Below are positions 1 to 8,203 of a stretch of DNA of 20,631 nt, piece after piece (positions within the stretch are counted from its first letter, which is position 1; every line of letters starts with the position of its first letter). The stretch is taken from contig JAHZEL010000009.1 in assembly GCA_019421865.1 (NCBI GenBank), positions 1 through 20,631 of the forward strand, read 5' to 3'. The DNA is from Desulfovibrionaceae bacterium. GTDB lineage: Bacteria; Desulfobacterota; Desulfovibrionia; Desulfovibrionales; Desulfovibrionaceae. Under the pieces are notes generated by a model. It worked only from the letters and a program-made list of their open reading frames with translations, did not search any database and was not told the DNA's origin. A program made the position numbers and the translations under genes.

Positions 1-1280
<1,280 letters not shown>

Positions 1281-1291
<11 letters not shown>

Positions 1292-2999
1292 TACGCCTCC
1301 CTCGCGCTTCAAGAAGCGCGCGCATGTATTCCCGTTGTGTTTCCTGACTGGCCGTGCCCTGGCGGAGAGCAGCCACGACGGAAGCCATGTGAGATGTCTT
1401 CTGCAAGTTGATAAGCATCTGCCTGATGGCGGCAAGTTCGCCTTCCTCGTTGTCGAGCGGAGGCGCGTCTTCGCCGCGGCATCGTATCCAGAAATTTCTT
1501 TCCTTCGGATCAAGCGCGTCGAAGGCCTGTTCGGAACAGTATTGAGCCACTTTTTCCCAGAGCCTGAGCGCCCAGGGACTCGTGAGGGCCAGATCCGCGC
1601 CTGCGGCCTGAAGATCCGGCAGGCGGTGCGGATAGCGCACCGCAAAGGTCATGATTTCCTTGTCGCGGCTGATGGCGTGGGGCGCAAGGTTTTTCTGCGC
1701 CTCCCTGCCGCGCACGGCGGCCCCGCGACGTTCCAGCACCCCGCCCCGCAGGTCGGCCTCGGAAAGACCGAGACCCGCGGCCAGCTGAGCCGCGAAGCGG
1801 TGAAAAAGTTCCGGCATGTCCACCTGCGAGAGAAAGCGTCTCGCCCATTCCACGGCCTCGCGCGGCGCCATGCCGCGCAGCACGGAAATGCAGAAGGCGA
1901 TGCCGTCCTGCGCATGGGCGCGCAGATCTTCCACGGCGTCGGCGCCGAAGGTGTGGAGCATGCTGTCGATGTCGTTGTCGTCGGGAAAAAGGACGACACG
2001 GCACGAAAGTCCCCGCGAGAGCAGCATTTCGCAGGAGCGGAAGGCAGCCTTGCGACCGGCGTTGTCGCCGTCGAACATGAGCTCGAGGTTCGAACTGAAG
2101 CCCGAAAGTCTCTTGATCTGCTCCGGCGTGAGCGCGGTGCCGAGCACGCCGACGGCCTGCGTATAGCCGTACTGGTGCAGGGTGATGACGTCCATGTAGC
2201 CTTCGGTGAGGATGATGTTCTTCTTCACCGCGATGGAGGGCCGTGCCTGAAACAGACCGAACAGATGCTCGCCCTTCTTGTAGATGGGCGAATCGCTGCT
2301 GTTGATGTACTTGGCGTCGTCCTCGCGGGCCAGCGCAGGAAGAATGCGGCCGCCGAAGGCGATGGCCTGCCCGGAAAGATTGCGGATGGGGAACATGAGC
2401 CGGTTGCGGAAGCGGTCGAAGGTGCGTCCGCCCTGGCTTTTCGACTGAAGGCCGCATTCCACGGCCGCGTTCAGGGAAAATCCCGCGCGGCGCAGGCAGT
2501 CGGAAAGATCCTGCCAGGAATCCATGCTCCAGCCGAGGCCGAACTTTTCCACAAGCTCCGGAGAAATGCCGCGCTCGGCGATGTAGTCGCGGCAGGCCGC
2601 GGCCGAGGAGGCCGCAAGGTTGCTGTGGAAGTGCGAGGCCGCAAGCTCATGCATTTTCAGCATGTCGCGCTTCTGGGAGCGCTGCTCGCGGGCCGCCGGA
2701 TCGGAGCGGTAGGATTCGAGCCGCACGCCCGCCTCTTCGGCGAGCGCGGCGAGCGTTTCCTTGAAGTCGAGGCCGTTGAGCCGTCCGTAGAAATCGAAGA
2801 TGTCGCCGGAGGCCTGGCAGCCGAAGCAGTAGAAGGTTCCCTGTTCCTCGTTGATGGAGAAGGAGGGCTTGGTTTCCTGATGGAACGGGCAGGGCGCGAC
2901 AAGACGGGAGCCTGCGGGACGCAGCTCCACATAGCGCCTTGCCATGTCGGCAAGGCTGATGCGCGATTTGATCGCCTGTATCACATCAGTATTCTTCAT
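1281..2999 (-). CDS. dnaG: DNA primase DnaG
   Basis: Synthesises RNA primers for chromosome replication together with the replicative helicase. 572 aa, close to the usual 580-600. Visible parts: CHC2 zinc ribbon with Cys37-x2-His40 and Cys58-x2-Cys61; a primase core with RFRNRLMFPI (about 196-205); TOPRIM domain with the acidic residues Glu266 (ILTEGYMDVI) and Asp310/Asp312 (MFDGDNAGRKA); and a C-terminal region (about 440-572) where the helicase-binding domain belongs. ATG start at 2999, 16 nt after the mutS2 stop. The upstream SD match is weak (GAGG about 14 nt away, overlapping the mutS2 stop), which suggests coupling to mutS2. The stop codon lies inside the start region of rpoD. Confidence 0.97.
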
Positions 3000-3015
3000 G
3001 ATAAATGCCCGTGCC

Positions 3016-5349
3016 TCAGCGGAACAGTACCTGGGTCATGCCGTCGCCGCCCTGATCTTCGGGAGCGGTGTGAAAACTCTCCACGCCGGGGAAGGTGCGC
3101 AAAAGTTCATGCACGGCCTTGCGCAGCGCGCCGGTTCCGCGTCCATGAACGATTTCCACGCCTTCCACGCCGGAAAGCAGGGAACGGTCGAGGAACTGTT
3201 CGAGTTCCGCCAATGCTAAATCAGCACGTTTTCCTCTCAAGTCAAGACGCAGGAAGGAAACAGGCTTTGAAACCTTTGCGGTCACGCTGCCCTTCGGCGC
3301 GGAAGGCGCGCCGGAGGCGGGCTGAAGATCGGAGAGCGGCGCCCACATGGTCACGCCGTTCAGGTCGATTTTGCCCCGGCCGTTCTTCTCGTCGAGTTCG
3401 CGCAGCACGGCCTTGCGGTTCCACATGCGGTGCGTGACTTCGCCGCCCACGGTGAAGCTGGCGGGATCCACGGCGGGCCGTTCCTCTTCCATCTCCTTTG
3501 CGGAGCGGGCAAGATCGGCCCGGAGCCTGGACATCTCCTTCTGCGCCTGCTTGGCCGTGGCCTTGCCGCTCTTGTAGTCGCGCATGAGCTCCTGCGACAT
3601 GCGGCGCACTTCCTCGTCGAGGCGCTGGCGTTCCTTCTCCAGCTTCTGCTGCAGCGATTCGCGCCTGTCGCGCAGACGGCGTTCCTCGTCCTTCAGACGG
3701 GCGAGTTCCTCCTCGCGCTGACGGGCGAGTTCGTTGAGCCTGTCCATGACGGCGGTGGCGTCGTCGCCGTCCATGAGAAGATAGTGTTCCGCACGGCGCA
3801 GCACCGATTCGGGAAGTCCGTGTTCGCGCGCCACGTCGAGGGCCTGGCTTGCGCCCACCTGATCGTAGGCCAGATGGAACAGCGGCTTTCTGGTGGAGGC
3901 GTCGAACAGCACCGAGGCGGCGCGAACGCCGTCGCGGGTGAGCGCGTAGCTCTTGAGCGCGGGAAAGTGCGTGGCCGTGATGGTGTAGACCTTCTTTTCC
4001 AGAAGTCCGTCCAGCACGGCCTGCGCCAGCGCCGCGCCCTGCGAAGGATCGGTGCCGGAACCGAATTCGTCGAGCAGCACGAGGGCGTTCTCGTCCAGCC
4101 CTTCCCAGATTCTGGAAAGATGACGGATCTGCCCGGTGAAGGTGGAAACGTGATCGTCGAGGCTCTGCTCGTCGCCGATGAAGGCGTACACGCGGCTCCA
4201 GAAGGGCAGCGTGGAGCCGGAATCCGCCGGCACGGGCAGACCGGTCAGGCTCATCAGGGTGATGAGGCCGAGCGTTTTCAGAGCCACGGTCTTGCCGCCC
4301 GCGTTGCCGCCGCTGATGACGAGCACGCGGTCGTTTTCGCGCAGAAGAATGTCGGCGGGTTCGATGCGGCGGGGGCCGGTGTAGTTTCTGTCTGCGGCGT
4401 GGCGCACGGCTTCGAGCACGAGCAGGGGGTGACGCGCGCCGGGCAGGCGCACGGGAGCGCCCTTTTCAAGCGGAACGCAGCAGCCGGAAATCGCCGCGCC
4501 GAGAGCGCACTTCGCCTGACCGAGATCGGTTTCCACGAGCAGCTTCCAGGCGGCTTCCACCTGCGGCATTTCCTGAAGGAGCAGCCCCGCGATCATGCGC
4601 AGAACCTTGCGCTCCTCTTCGCGTTCCTGCTGCTTGAGTTCCTGCAGGCGGTTGTTCTGCTCCACAAGGAACATGGGCTCGAAGTACAGCGTTTCGCCGG
4701 TGTTGGAATAGTCGTGAATGATGCCCTGAATGCGGCCCTTGAAATTGGCCTTCACCGGCAGCACGTAGCGGTCGGACGAGAGCGTCATGTAGTCGTCCTG
4801 CAGGTAGCGGCCGATATTGTACTTTTCGGCGAATTCCTTGACGCGGCGCAGGCAGTTCTGATGAATGCCCCTGAGTTCGCTGCGGACGAGCATGAGACCG
4901 GGGGAGCTTTCATCCTTGAGATAGCCGTCGTCGCTCACGCAGCGAAACAGCGCGGAAAGGGAAAGTTCGGGCAGGGGCTGACCGCAGGCCATGGCGTCGA
5001 GCAGGGGCCGGCGTTCGGCTCCGGCATGGATGCTCTGCGCGATGCGGCGGGCCAGACCGAGGGTTTCCTTCAGCGCCCAGAGGCCGTCCATGTCGAGTAT
5101 GGGATCGGCATGGGTGCGCACATGGGTGAGAAGGCCGGAAATGTCGGGGAAGGAAACGGGAGAGAAGTCGCCTTCGGCCAGCCAGGAGCGCATTTCGTCG
5201 TAGAGGTGACGGGATGCGCGCACACTGTCCTCGTCGTCCATGGGGCGCAAGGCAAGAGCGGCTTCCTTTCCCGCCTCGGAGAGGCAGAAGTCGGAAAGTC
5301 GCTCAAGGACGCGGGGAAATTCAAGAGCGAGAAGAGTCCTTTCGTCCAT
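3016..5349 (-). CDS. mutS2: MutS2-family ATPase with C-terminal Smr domain
   Basis: MutS-like ABC ATPase lacking the mismatch-binding N-terminal domain. Family members suppress recombination or, in Firmicutes (MutS2/RqcU), split collided ribosomes; which applies here is unknown. 777 aa, normal for the family. Seen: N-terminal core starting LLALEFPRVLERL; Walker A GGNAGGKT near residues 346-353; Walker B ALVLLDEFGSGTDP near 422-435; a charged coiled coil rich in E, R and K (about 520-620); C-terminal Smr nuclease-type domain from about 697 with LDLRG and HGRGTG (about 733). ATG at 5349 is only 3 nt after the yqeY stop, so it is cotranscribed and probably coupled. Placement between ribosomal-protein and replication genes fits either proposed role. 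Confidence 0.95.
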   Translation of the reverse strand: MDERTLLALEFPRVLERLSDFCLSEAGKEAALALRPMDDEDSVRASRHLYDEMRSWLAEGDFSPVSFPDISGLLTHVRTHADPILDMDGLWALKETLGLARRIAQSIHAGAERRPLLDAMACGQPLPELSLSALFRCVSDDGYLKDESSPGLMLVRSELRGIHQNCLRRVKEFAEKYNIGRYLQDDYMTLSSDRYVLPVKANFKGRIQGIIHDYSNTGETLYFEPMFLVEQNNRLQELKQQEREEERKVLRMIAGLLLQEMPQVEAAWKLLVETDLGQAKCALGAAISGCCVPLEKGAPVRLPGARHPLLVLEAVRHAADRNYTGPRRIEPADILLRENDRVLVISGGNAGGKTVALKTLGLITLMSLTGLPVPADSGSTLPFWSRVYAFIGDEQSLDDHVSTFTGQIRHLSRIWEGLDENALVLLDEFGSGTDPSQGAALAQAVLDGLLEKKVYTITATHFPALKSYALTRDGVRAASVLFDASTRKPLFHLAYDQVGASQALDVAREHGLPESVLRRAEHYLLMDGDDATAVMDRLNELARQREEELARLKDEERRLRDRRESLQQKLEKERQRLDEEVRRMSQELMRDYKSGKATAKQAQKEMSRLRADLARSAKEMEEERPAVDPASFTVGGEVTHRMWNRKAVLRELDEKNGRGKIDLNGVTMWAPLSDLQPASGAPSAPKGSVTAKVSKPVSFLRLDLRGKRADLALAELEQFLDRSLLSGVEGVEIVHGRGTGALRKAVHELLRTFPGVESFHTAPEDQGGDGMTQVLFR

Positions 5350-5352
5350 AGA

Positions 5353-5805
5353 TCAGCGCGCCTGCTGAAGGCGGGCCTTCACCGCGGCGCTTACGGCCTT
5401 GCCGTCCACACGGCCCTTGTATTCGGTCATGATGGCGCTGATGGCTTTGCCCATGTTCTTCATGCCGCCGTCGAGCAGGGGAGCCACGGTTTTTTCCACC
5501 ACTTCGGCGAGTTCCTCCTCGGAAAGAGGCGTGGGCAGATAGGCCTGAAGCACGACGACTTCGGCGGCTTCCTTTTCGGCCAGATCGGCGCGGCCGGCGG
5601 AAGTGTACTGCTCGATGGAGTCCTGACGCTGCTTGACCTCGCGCAGAAGCACGTCCATGTAGTCGTCGTCCTCGAGGGGACGCATGAGTTCCACCTGACG
5701 GTTCTTGGCTGCGGTCTTGAGAAGGCGCAGCGTGCCGAGTTTTACCTGATCCTTGGCCTTGTAGGCCTGGATGTAGTCCTTGTCGATCTGTTCAGCGATA
5801 CTCAT
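5353..5805 (-). CDS. yqeY: GatB/YqeY domain protein
   Basis: 150-aa stand-alone YqeY protein, related to the C-terminal helical domain of the amidotransferase subunit GatB. That domain helps recognise tRNA in GatB, but the function of free YqeY is not established. Seen: an N-terminal helical part starting MSIAEQIDKDYIQAYKAKD; the family-typical LGTLRLLKTAAKN; QRQDSIEQYTSAGRADLAEKE; LQAYLPTPLSEEEL; and a C-terminal MGKAISAIMTEYKGRVDGK. ATG start at 5805 has AAGGAAGAA about 8 nt upstream. Commonly found next to rpsU and dnaG in bacteria, as here. Confidence 0.93.
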   Translation of the reverse strand: MSIAEQIDKDYIQAYKAKDQVKLGTLRLLKTAAKNRQVELMRPLEDDDYMDVLLREVKQRQDSIEQYTSAGRADLAEKEAAEVVVLQAYLPTPLSEEELAEVVEKTVAPLLDGGMKNMGKAISAIMTEYKGRVDGKAVSAAVKARLQQAR

Positions 5806-5904
5806 AGCGGTCTTCTTCCTTCGCCGCGAAAGGGACGGGCGCGACCCTTGCGGAAGACGGAATGGAACCGATCCGCCGCCGGAACATGCGGAGCGCGGAA
5901 CGAT

Positions 5905-5965
5905 TCCGTAAAAAATGGCAAAGGAGCCGGAAATCAGCCCGATAAAAGGTCCAATTTCCGGCTCC
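5905..5965 (-). terminator. Hairpin with T-rich tail between rpsU and yqeY (internal terminator/attenuator)
   Basis: Perfect 12-bp inverted repeat, GGAGCCGGAAAT at 5923-5934 and its complement at 5954-5965, with a 19-nt loop. Read on the minus strand the stem is followed by TTTGCCATTTTTTACGG, a broken T-tract. It lies about 50 nt after the rpsU stop and about 115 nt before yqeY. The plus-strand side has no T-run, so it works for leftward transcripts. The interrupted tract suggests partial rather than full termination (inference). Confidence 0.7.
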
Positions 5966-5980
5966 GAAACCGGTCTGCAT

Positions 5981-6005
5981 ACGGTTCAGAACCCATGCGA
6001 ACCGT
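5981..6005 (-). repeat. Small hairpin just downstream of rpsU
   Basis: ACGGTTC (5981-5987) and GAACCGT (5999-6005) form a 7-bp stem with an 11-nt loop, 12 nt after the rpsU stop. There is no T-tract. It could protect the 3' end of a short rpsU transcript or be chance. Confidence 0.35.
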
Positions 6006-6017
6006 TGTCGTCGAAGA

Positions 6018-6221
6018 TTACCCCATGTTCACCTTGCGCATCTTCTTCATGAGGCGCTTGCGGGCAGCGGCCTTCTTCTTCTTGCGCATGACGCTGGGCT
6101 TTTCATAATGCTGGCGCTTCTTCATTTCGGAGAGAACGCCGGCCTTTTCCACCTGCTTCTTGAAGCGACGCAGGGCGATGTCGAAATTATAATCGTCTTC
6201 GTTGAGAAAAACTCCGGGCAC
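6018..6221 (-). CDS. rpsU: 30S ribosomal protein bS21
   Basis: Small-subunit protein located near the 3' end of 16S rRNA, where it helps initiation. 67 aa from the preferred start, with the S21 core NFDIALRRFKKQVEKAGVLSE, the motif YEKPSVMRKKKKAAARKR and a very basic C-terminus. Two in-frame GTG codons exist, at 6230 and 6221. I choose 6221 (protein begins MPGVF). The bases upstream, AAGGGGGTGATT, form an almost complete complement of the 16S 3' end at normal spacing from 6221, whereas GTG 6230 lies inside that SD. S21 homologues also usually start MP. First gene of the MMS-type cluster; followed by a hairpin that may attenuate the downstream genes. Confidence 0.95.
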   Translation of the reverse strand: MPGVFLNEDDYNFDIALRRFKKQVEKAGVLSEMKKRQHYEKPSVMRKKKKAAARKRLMKKMRKVNMG

Positions 6222-6233
6222 AGAAATCACCCC
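6222..6233 (-). promoter_or_regulatory. Extended Shine-Dalgarno of rpsU
   Basis: On the minus strand AAGGGGGTGATT precedes GTG 6221, matching the anti-SD of 16S rRNA except for one base. It decides the start codon of rpsU and predicts strong initiation. The first GTG (6230-6228) lies within it. Confidence 0.6.
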
Positions 6234-6595
6234 CTTTTCAGCGAATTTCTTGTTCCGTCCGATCCGCCAGTTCTCAGGGAGTGAACCGAAAGGAAAAACG
6301 GAAATGTGGTCCCTGTCTGCTCCGCGCCGTCCGAACGTTCCGGGGCTGCGGTTTATTATGCAGGGAGAGAAGGAAACTAAAACAGTTTACAGCAAAAAGC
6401 AAGTCCCCCGGAGGGCCTCCCGCGGGGAAAACTTCAAAAAAACAGAAAAAATAAGCTTTCGGACAAGGTTCTTTCGCGCTCGTCCCCCCGGTAGGGCGTT
6501 TTCAGTCATGCTCGAAGCGGCTGTTTCGCGTGTTCCCTTTACCCCGATGTGCGGGAAAGGAGACAGGGCGGAACCGGGTCTGAGCCGTGAGAAAA
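6234..6595 (-). promoter_or_regulatory. rpsU upstream region, promoter not pinned down
   Basis: Gene-free stretch before the rpsU cluster. Possible minus-strand -10 elements are CATAAT (6355-6360) and TAGTTT (6373-6378), the latter 17 nt after TTGCTT (6396-6401). None is convincing. A GC-rich palindrome GGAGGGCCTCC (6410-6420), flanked by CCCC and GGGG, is followed on the minus strand by ACTTGCTTTTTG. It could be a weak terminator or leader hairpin. A stretch of A/T runs lies at 6434-6455. Open frames here have no SD or protein-like composition. Confidence 0.3.
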
Positions 6596-6640
6596 AACGG
6601 GAAAACGCCGCAGGCCGCGGGAAAGAGACTTTTCCGCGGC
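6586..6640 (-). terminator. Probable terminator of the small membrane protein/HU transcript
   Basis: GCCGCGG-g-AAA (6614-6624) pairs with TTTTCCGCGGC (6630-6640) around a 5-nt loop. On the minus strand there is one A/C mismatch. The minus-strand sequence after the stem is CTGCGGCGTTTTCCCG and then TTTTTT, so the T-tract is displaced; an alternative stem CGCCGC/GCGGCG would sit directly before the first TTTT. It begins about 37 nt after the stop of the 60-aa gene. Confidence 0.5.
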
Positions 6641-6676
6641 GCTGAAGCGTATGTTTCGGAGGAAGTCTGCGGCGGC

Positions 6677-6859
6677 CTAGTGATCCTTGTGCCCGGCGTT
6701 CTTGCTGTCCCTGATGGCGCGGGCAAACGCCAGCGTGATGCCGATGCCGAGAATGAGGATGACCGAGTAGAGCACGCCGAAGAAAATGGCGTAGTCAGGC
6801 TGCCACAGAGGCAGATCCCAGGGGAAGGGGCTGTGTCCGTTTTCACCAGGTATAAGCAT
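6677..6859 (-). CDS. 60-aa single-span membrane protein, unknown function
   Basis: I do not recognise this family. The protein has a Pro- and Trp-containing N-terminus (about 1-23), one clear hydrophobic helix (about 24-46, AIFFGVLYSVILILGIGITL) and a charged C-terminus (ARAIRDSKNAGHKDH), so it is probably an inner-membrane protein with the tail in the cytoplasm by the positive-inside rule. ATG at 6859 has an excellent SD, TAAGGAG, 5 nt upstream, which is the main reason to accept it as a real gene. It follows HU by 60 nt and may share its transcript. It resembles small accessory subunits of membrane complexes in size only; no function is claimed. Confidence 0.75.
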   Translation of the reverse strand: MLIPGENGHSPFPWDLPLWQPDYAIFFGVLYSVILILGIGITLAFARAIRDSKNAGHKDH

Positions 6860-6888
6860 GAAGACTCCTTAGCGGCTGGAAGGTCAGC

Positions 6889-6907
6889 TGTTCCGAGGGC
6901 CGGAACA
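6889..6907 (-). repeat. Hairpin between HU gene and small membrane protein gene
   Basis: TGTTCCG (6889-6895) and CGGAACA (6901-6907), 7-bp stem with 5-nt loop, 12 nt after the HU stop. There is no T-tract on the minus strand, so RNA processing or stabilisation is more likely than termination. Confidence 0.4.
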
Positions 6908-6919
6908 AGAACCGTCCCG

Positions 6920-7192
6920 CTACTGTATCTGCTTTTTCAGATTAATGCCAGCCCTGAATTTCACGACCTTGCCGGCGGGAATGGTGATGCTTTCGCCGGT
7001 ACGGGGGTTGTGGCCCTTGCGCTCCTTGCGTTCTTCGACCACGAGGGAGCCGAAGCCGGGGAGGGAAAGCTTACCGTCGGAAGCGAGAGCTTCCTGTATG
7101 GCTTCGAGCAGAGCGTTCAGAGACTGCTCGGCGCTGCTTTTGCTGATGGAGGCCTGTTCGGCTATCTTGGCGATGAGTTCGGCCTTGGTCAT
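6920..7192 (-). CDS. HU-family DNA-binding protein
   Basis: Nucleoid-associated histone-like protein that bends DNA as a dimer. 90 aa from the chosen start, the standard HU length. Seen: MTKAELIAKIAEQASISK at the N-terminus; the core LPGFGSLVVEERKER; the beta-arm KGHNPRTGESITIPA containing the Asn-Pro intercalating tip; C-terminal VKFRAGINLKKQIQ. The frame is open ten codons further upstream (to 7222), but ATG 7192 has AAGGAG 6-7 nt upstream and matches the family N-terminus. The family cannot be resolved to HUalpha, HUbeta or IHF; IHF is less likely from the GFGSL and HNP region. Confidence 0.95.
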   Translation of the reverse strand: MTKAELIAKIAEQASISKSSAEQSLNALLEAIQEALASDGKLSLPGFGSLVVEERKERKGHNPRTGESITIPAGKVVKFRAGINLKKQIQ

Positions 7193-7203
7193 GAGAGCTC
7201 CTT

Positions 7204-7219
7204 TCTGCCTGAAGGCAGA
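7204..7219 (-). promoter_or_regulatory. Hairpin abutting the HU Shine-Dalgarno
   Basis: TCTGCC/GGCAGA, 6-bp stem with a 4-nt loop (TTCA in the transcript), directly followed by the AAAGGAG of the HU gene. Its position could affect ribosome access or mRNA stability (inference). Confidence 0.4.
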
Positions 7220-7251
7220 CATACGAAGGAATTTGGGAGATGCGGTTTTCT

Positions 7252-7281
7252 TTTAAGTACACGTTTCCTGCCCATCGTCAA
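7252..7281 (-). promoter_or_regulatory. Candidate sigma-70 promoter of the HU gene
   Basis: Minus-strand TTGACG at 7281-7276 (5 of 6 to the -35 consensus) and a weak -10 CTTAAA at 7257-7252 with an 18-nt spacer. This places the start of transcription about 50 nt before the HU ATG and upstream of the leader hairpin. Confidence 0.45.
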
Positions 7282-7310
7282 GAGAGACGGGCCGCTCCGG
7301 GATGATTTTT

Positions 7311-8108
7311 TCAAGAAAAAAGCGCATCGGCCAGTTTCTGGAACTGTTCCACGGCAAGGGTTTCCGGACGCTGGGCCGGATCGATGCCGAGAGAGGTGAG
7401 CATTTCGGGGGAAAATGTCTGCGGAAGCGCGTGGCGCAGAATGCTCTGAAGCTGCTTGCGGCGCTGCTGAAAGCAGATCTTGACGAGCCTTGAAAGGCGT
7501 TCGGGATGCGCGGGCCGCCGCTCCGCAGGCAGAGGCTCGAACACCACCACGGCGGAATCCACCTTGGGCGGCGGAGAAAAGGCCGCCGGGCCGATGACGA
7601 AGCCCTTTCTGGTGGCCACGAAGCTCTGTATCCACACGCTGAGCGCGCCGTAGTCCTTCGATCCGGGGCGGGCGGTGAGCCTGTCGCCCACTTCCTTCTG
7701 CACCATGAACACGGCGCGGGCAAGGTCGGGCGTCTGCCACACGATGTCCCACATGAGCGGGGAGGCCACGTTGTAGGGGAGGTTCCCTGCGATTTTCCAC
7801 GGGCCTTCCAGACTCTGCCAGGGGTAGGCGAGCGCGTCGCCCGCCACCACCTCGAGGCCCTCCAGAGGCCGGGCCGCGTGTTCGGCGGCGTAGTGGTCGT
7901 CCTTTTCCAGCAGCAGAAGTTTCTTCCAGGGCAGGGGGCGCAGCAGCGCGGTGAGCGCGCCGGGGCCGGGGCCTATTTCCATGATCTGATCGCCGTCTTC
8001 CACGCGCAGAAGATCGACGATGCGCTGCACGACACGCTCGTCGCGCAGAAAGTGCTGGCCGAGGCTTTTCTTGGCCCTCGCGGCCGTGAAGAGATTGATG
8101 TCGCTCAT
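7311..8108 (-). CDS. rsmA: 16S rRNA dimethyltransferase RsmA (KsgA)
   Basis: SAM-dependent enzyme that dimethylates two adjacent adenosines in the 3' terminal helix of 16S rRNA during 30S assembly. 265 aa, normal. Seen: KKSLGQHFL (13-21), SAM-binding EIGPGPGALT (44-53), acidic EKDD (68-71), GDAL (90-93), catalytic motif IV NLPYN (109-113), family motif FSPPPKVDS, and the C-terminal CFQQRRKQL. The ATG at 8108 lacks a nearby SD. A strong TAAGGAG occurs 24 nt upstream (8139-8133) and no ATG/GTG/TTG lies between in frame. Separated from the EF-G-like gene by 95 nt. Confidence 0.96.
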   Translation of the reverse strand: MSDINLFTAARAKKSLGQHFLRDERVVQRIVDLLRVEDGDQIMEIGPGPGALTALLRPLPWKKLLLLEKDDHYAAEHAARPLEGLEVVAGDALAYPWQSLEGPWKIAGNLPYNVASPLMWDIVWQTPDLARAVFMVQKEVGDRLTARPGSKDYGALSVWIQSFVATRKGFVIGPAAFSPPPKVDSAVVVFEPLPAERRPAHPERLSRLVKICFQQRRKQLQSILRHALPQTFSPEMLTSLGIDPAQRPETLAVEQFQKLADALFS

Positions 8109-8169
8109 GATGATCCGGTGTTGTCTGCCGTGCTCCTTAAAAAGGGGCGCGGCGTCGTTGGCTCGGGAG

Positions 8170-8193
8170 GCGGCGGAATTTTTCTTCCGCCGC
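8170..8193 (-). repeat. Stem-loop downstream of the EF-G-like gene
   Basis: Perfect 9-bp stem GCGGCGGAA/TTCCGCCGC with a 6-nt loop, 10 nt after the stop codon. On the minus strand CTCCCGAG follows, with no immediate T-run, so it is not a textbook terminator. TTTTT occurs about 30 nt further on, just before a TAAGGAG. Confidence 0.5.
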
Positions 8194-8203
8194 GGAAGAT
8201 GCC

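Noticed and set aside
5792..5980. 62-codon minus-strand frame between rpsU and yqeY
   Set aside because: It runs through the hairpin and has no SD or recognisable composition; it overlaps the start of yqeY.
6202..6645. 147-codon plus-strand frame in the rpsU upstream region
   Set aside because: Arg- and Lys-rich random-like translation, no SD, starts inside rpsU.
7189..7262. Longer N-termini for HU (start at 7222 or beyond)
   Set aside because: The extra residues include the leader hairpin; the SD and the family N-terminus point to 7192.
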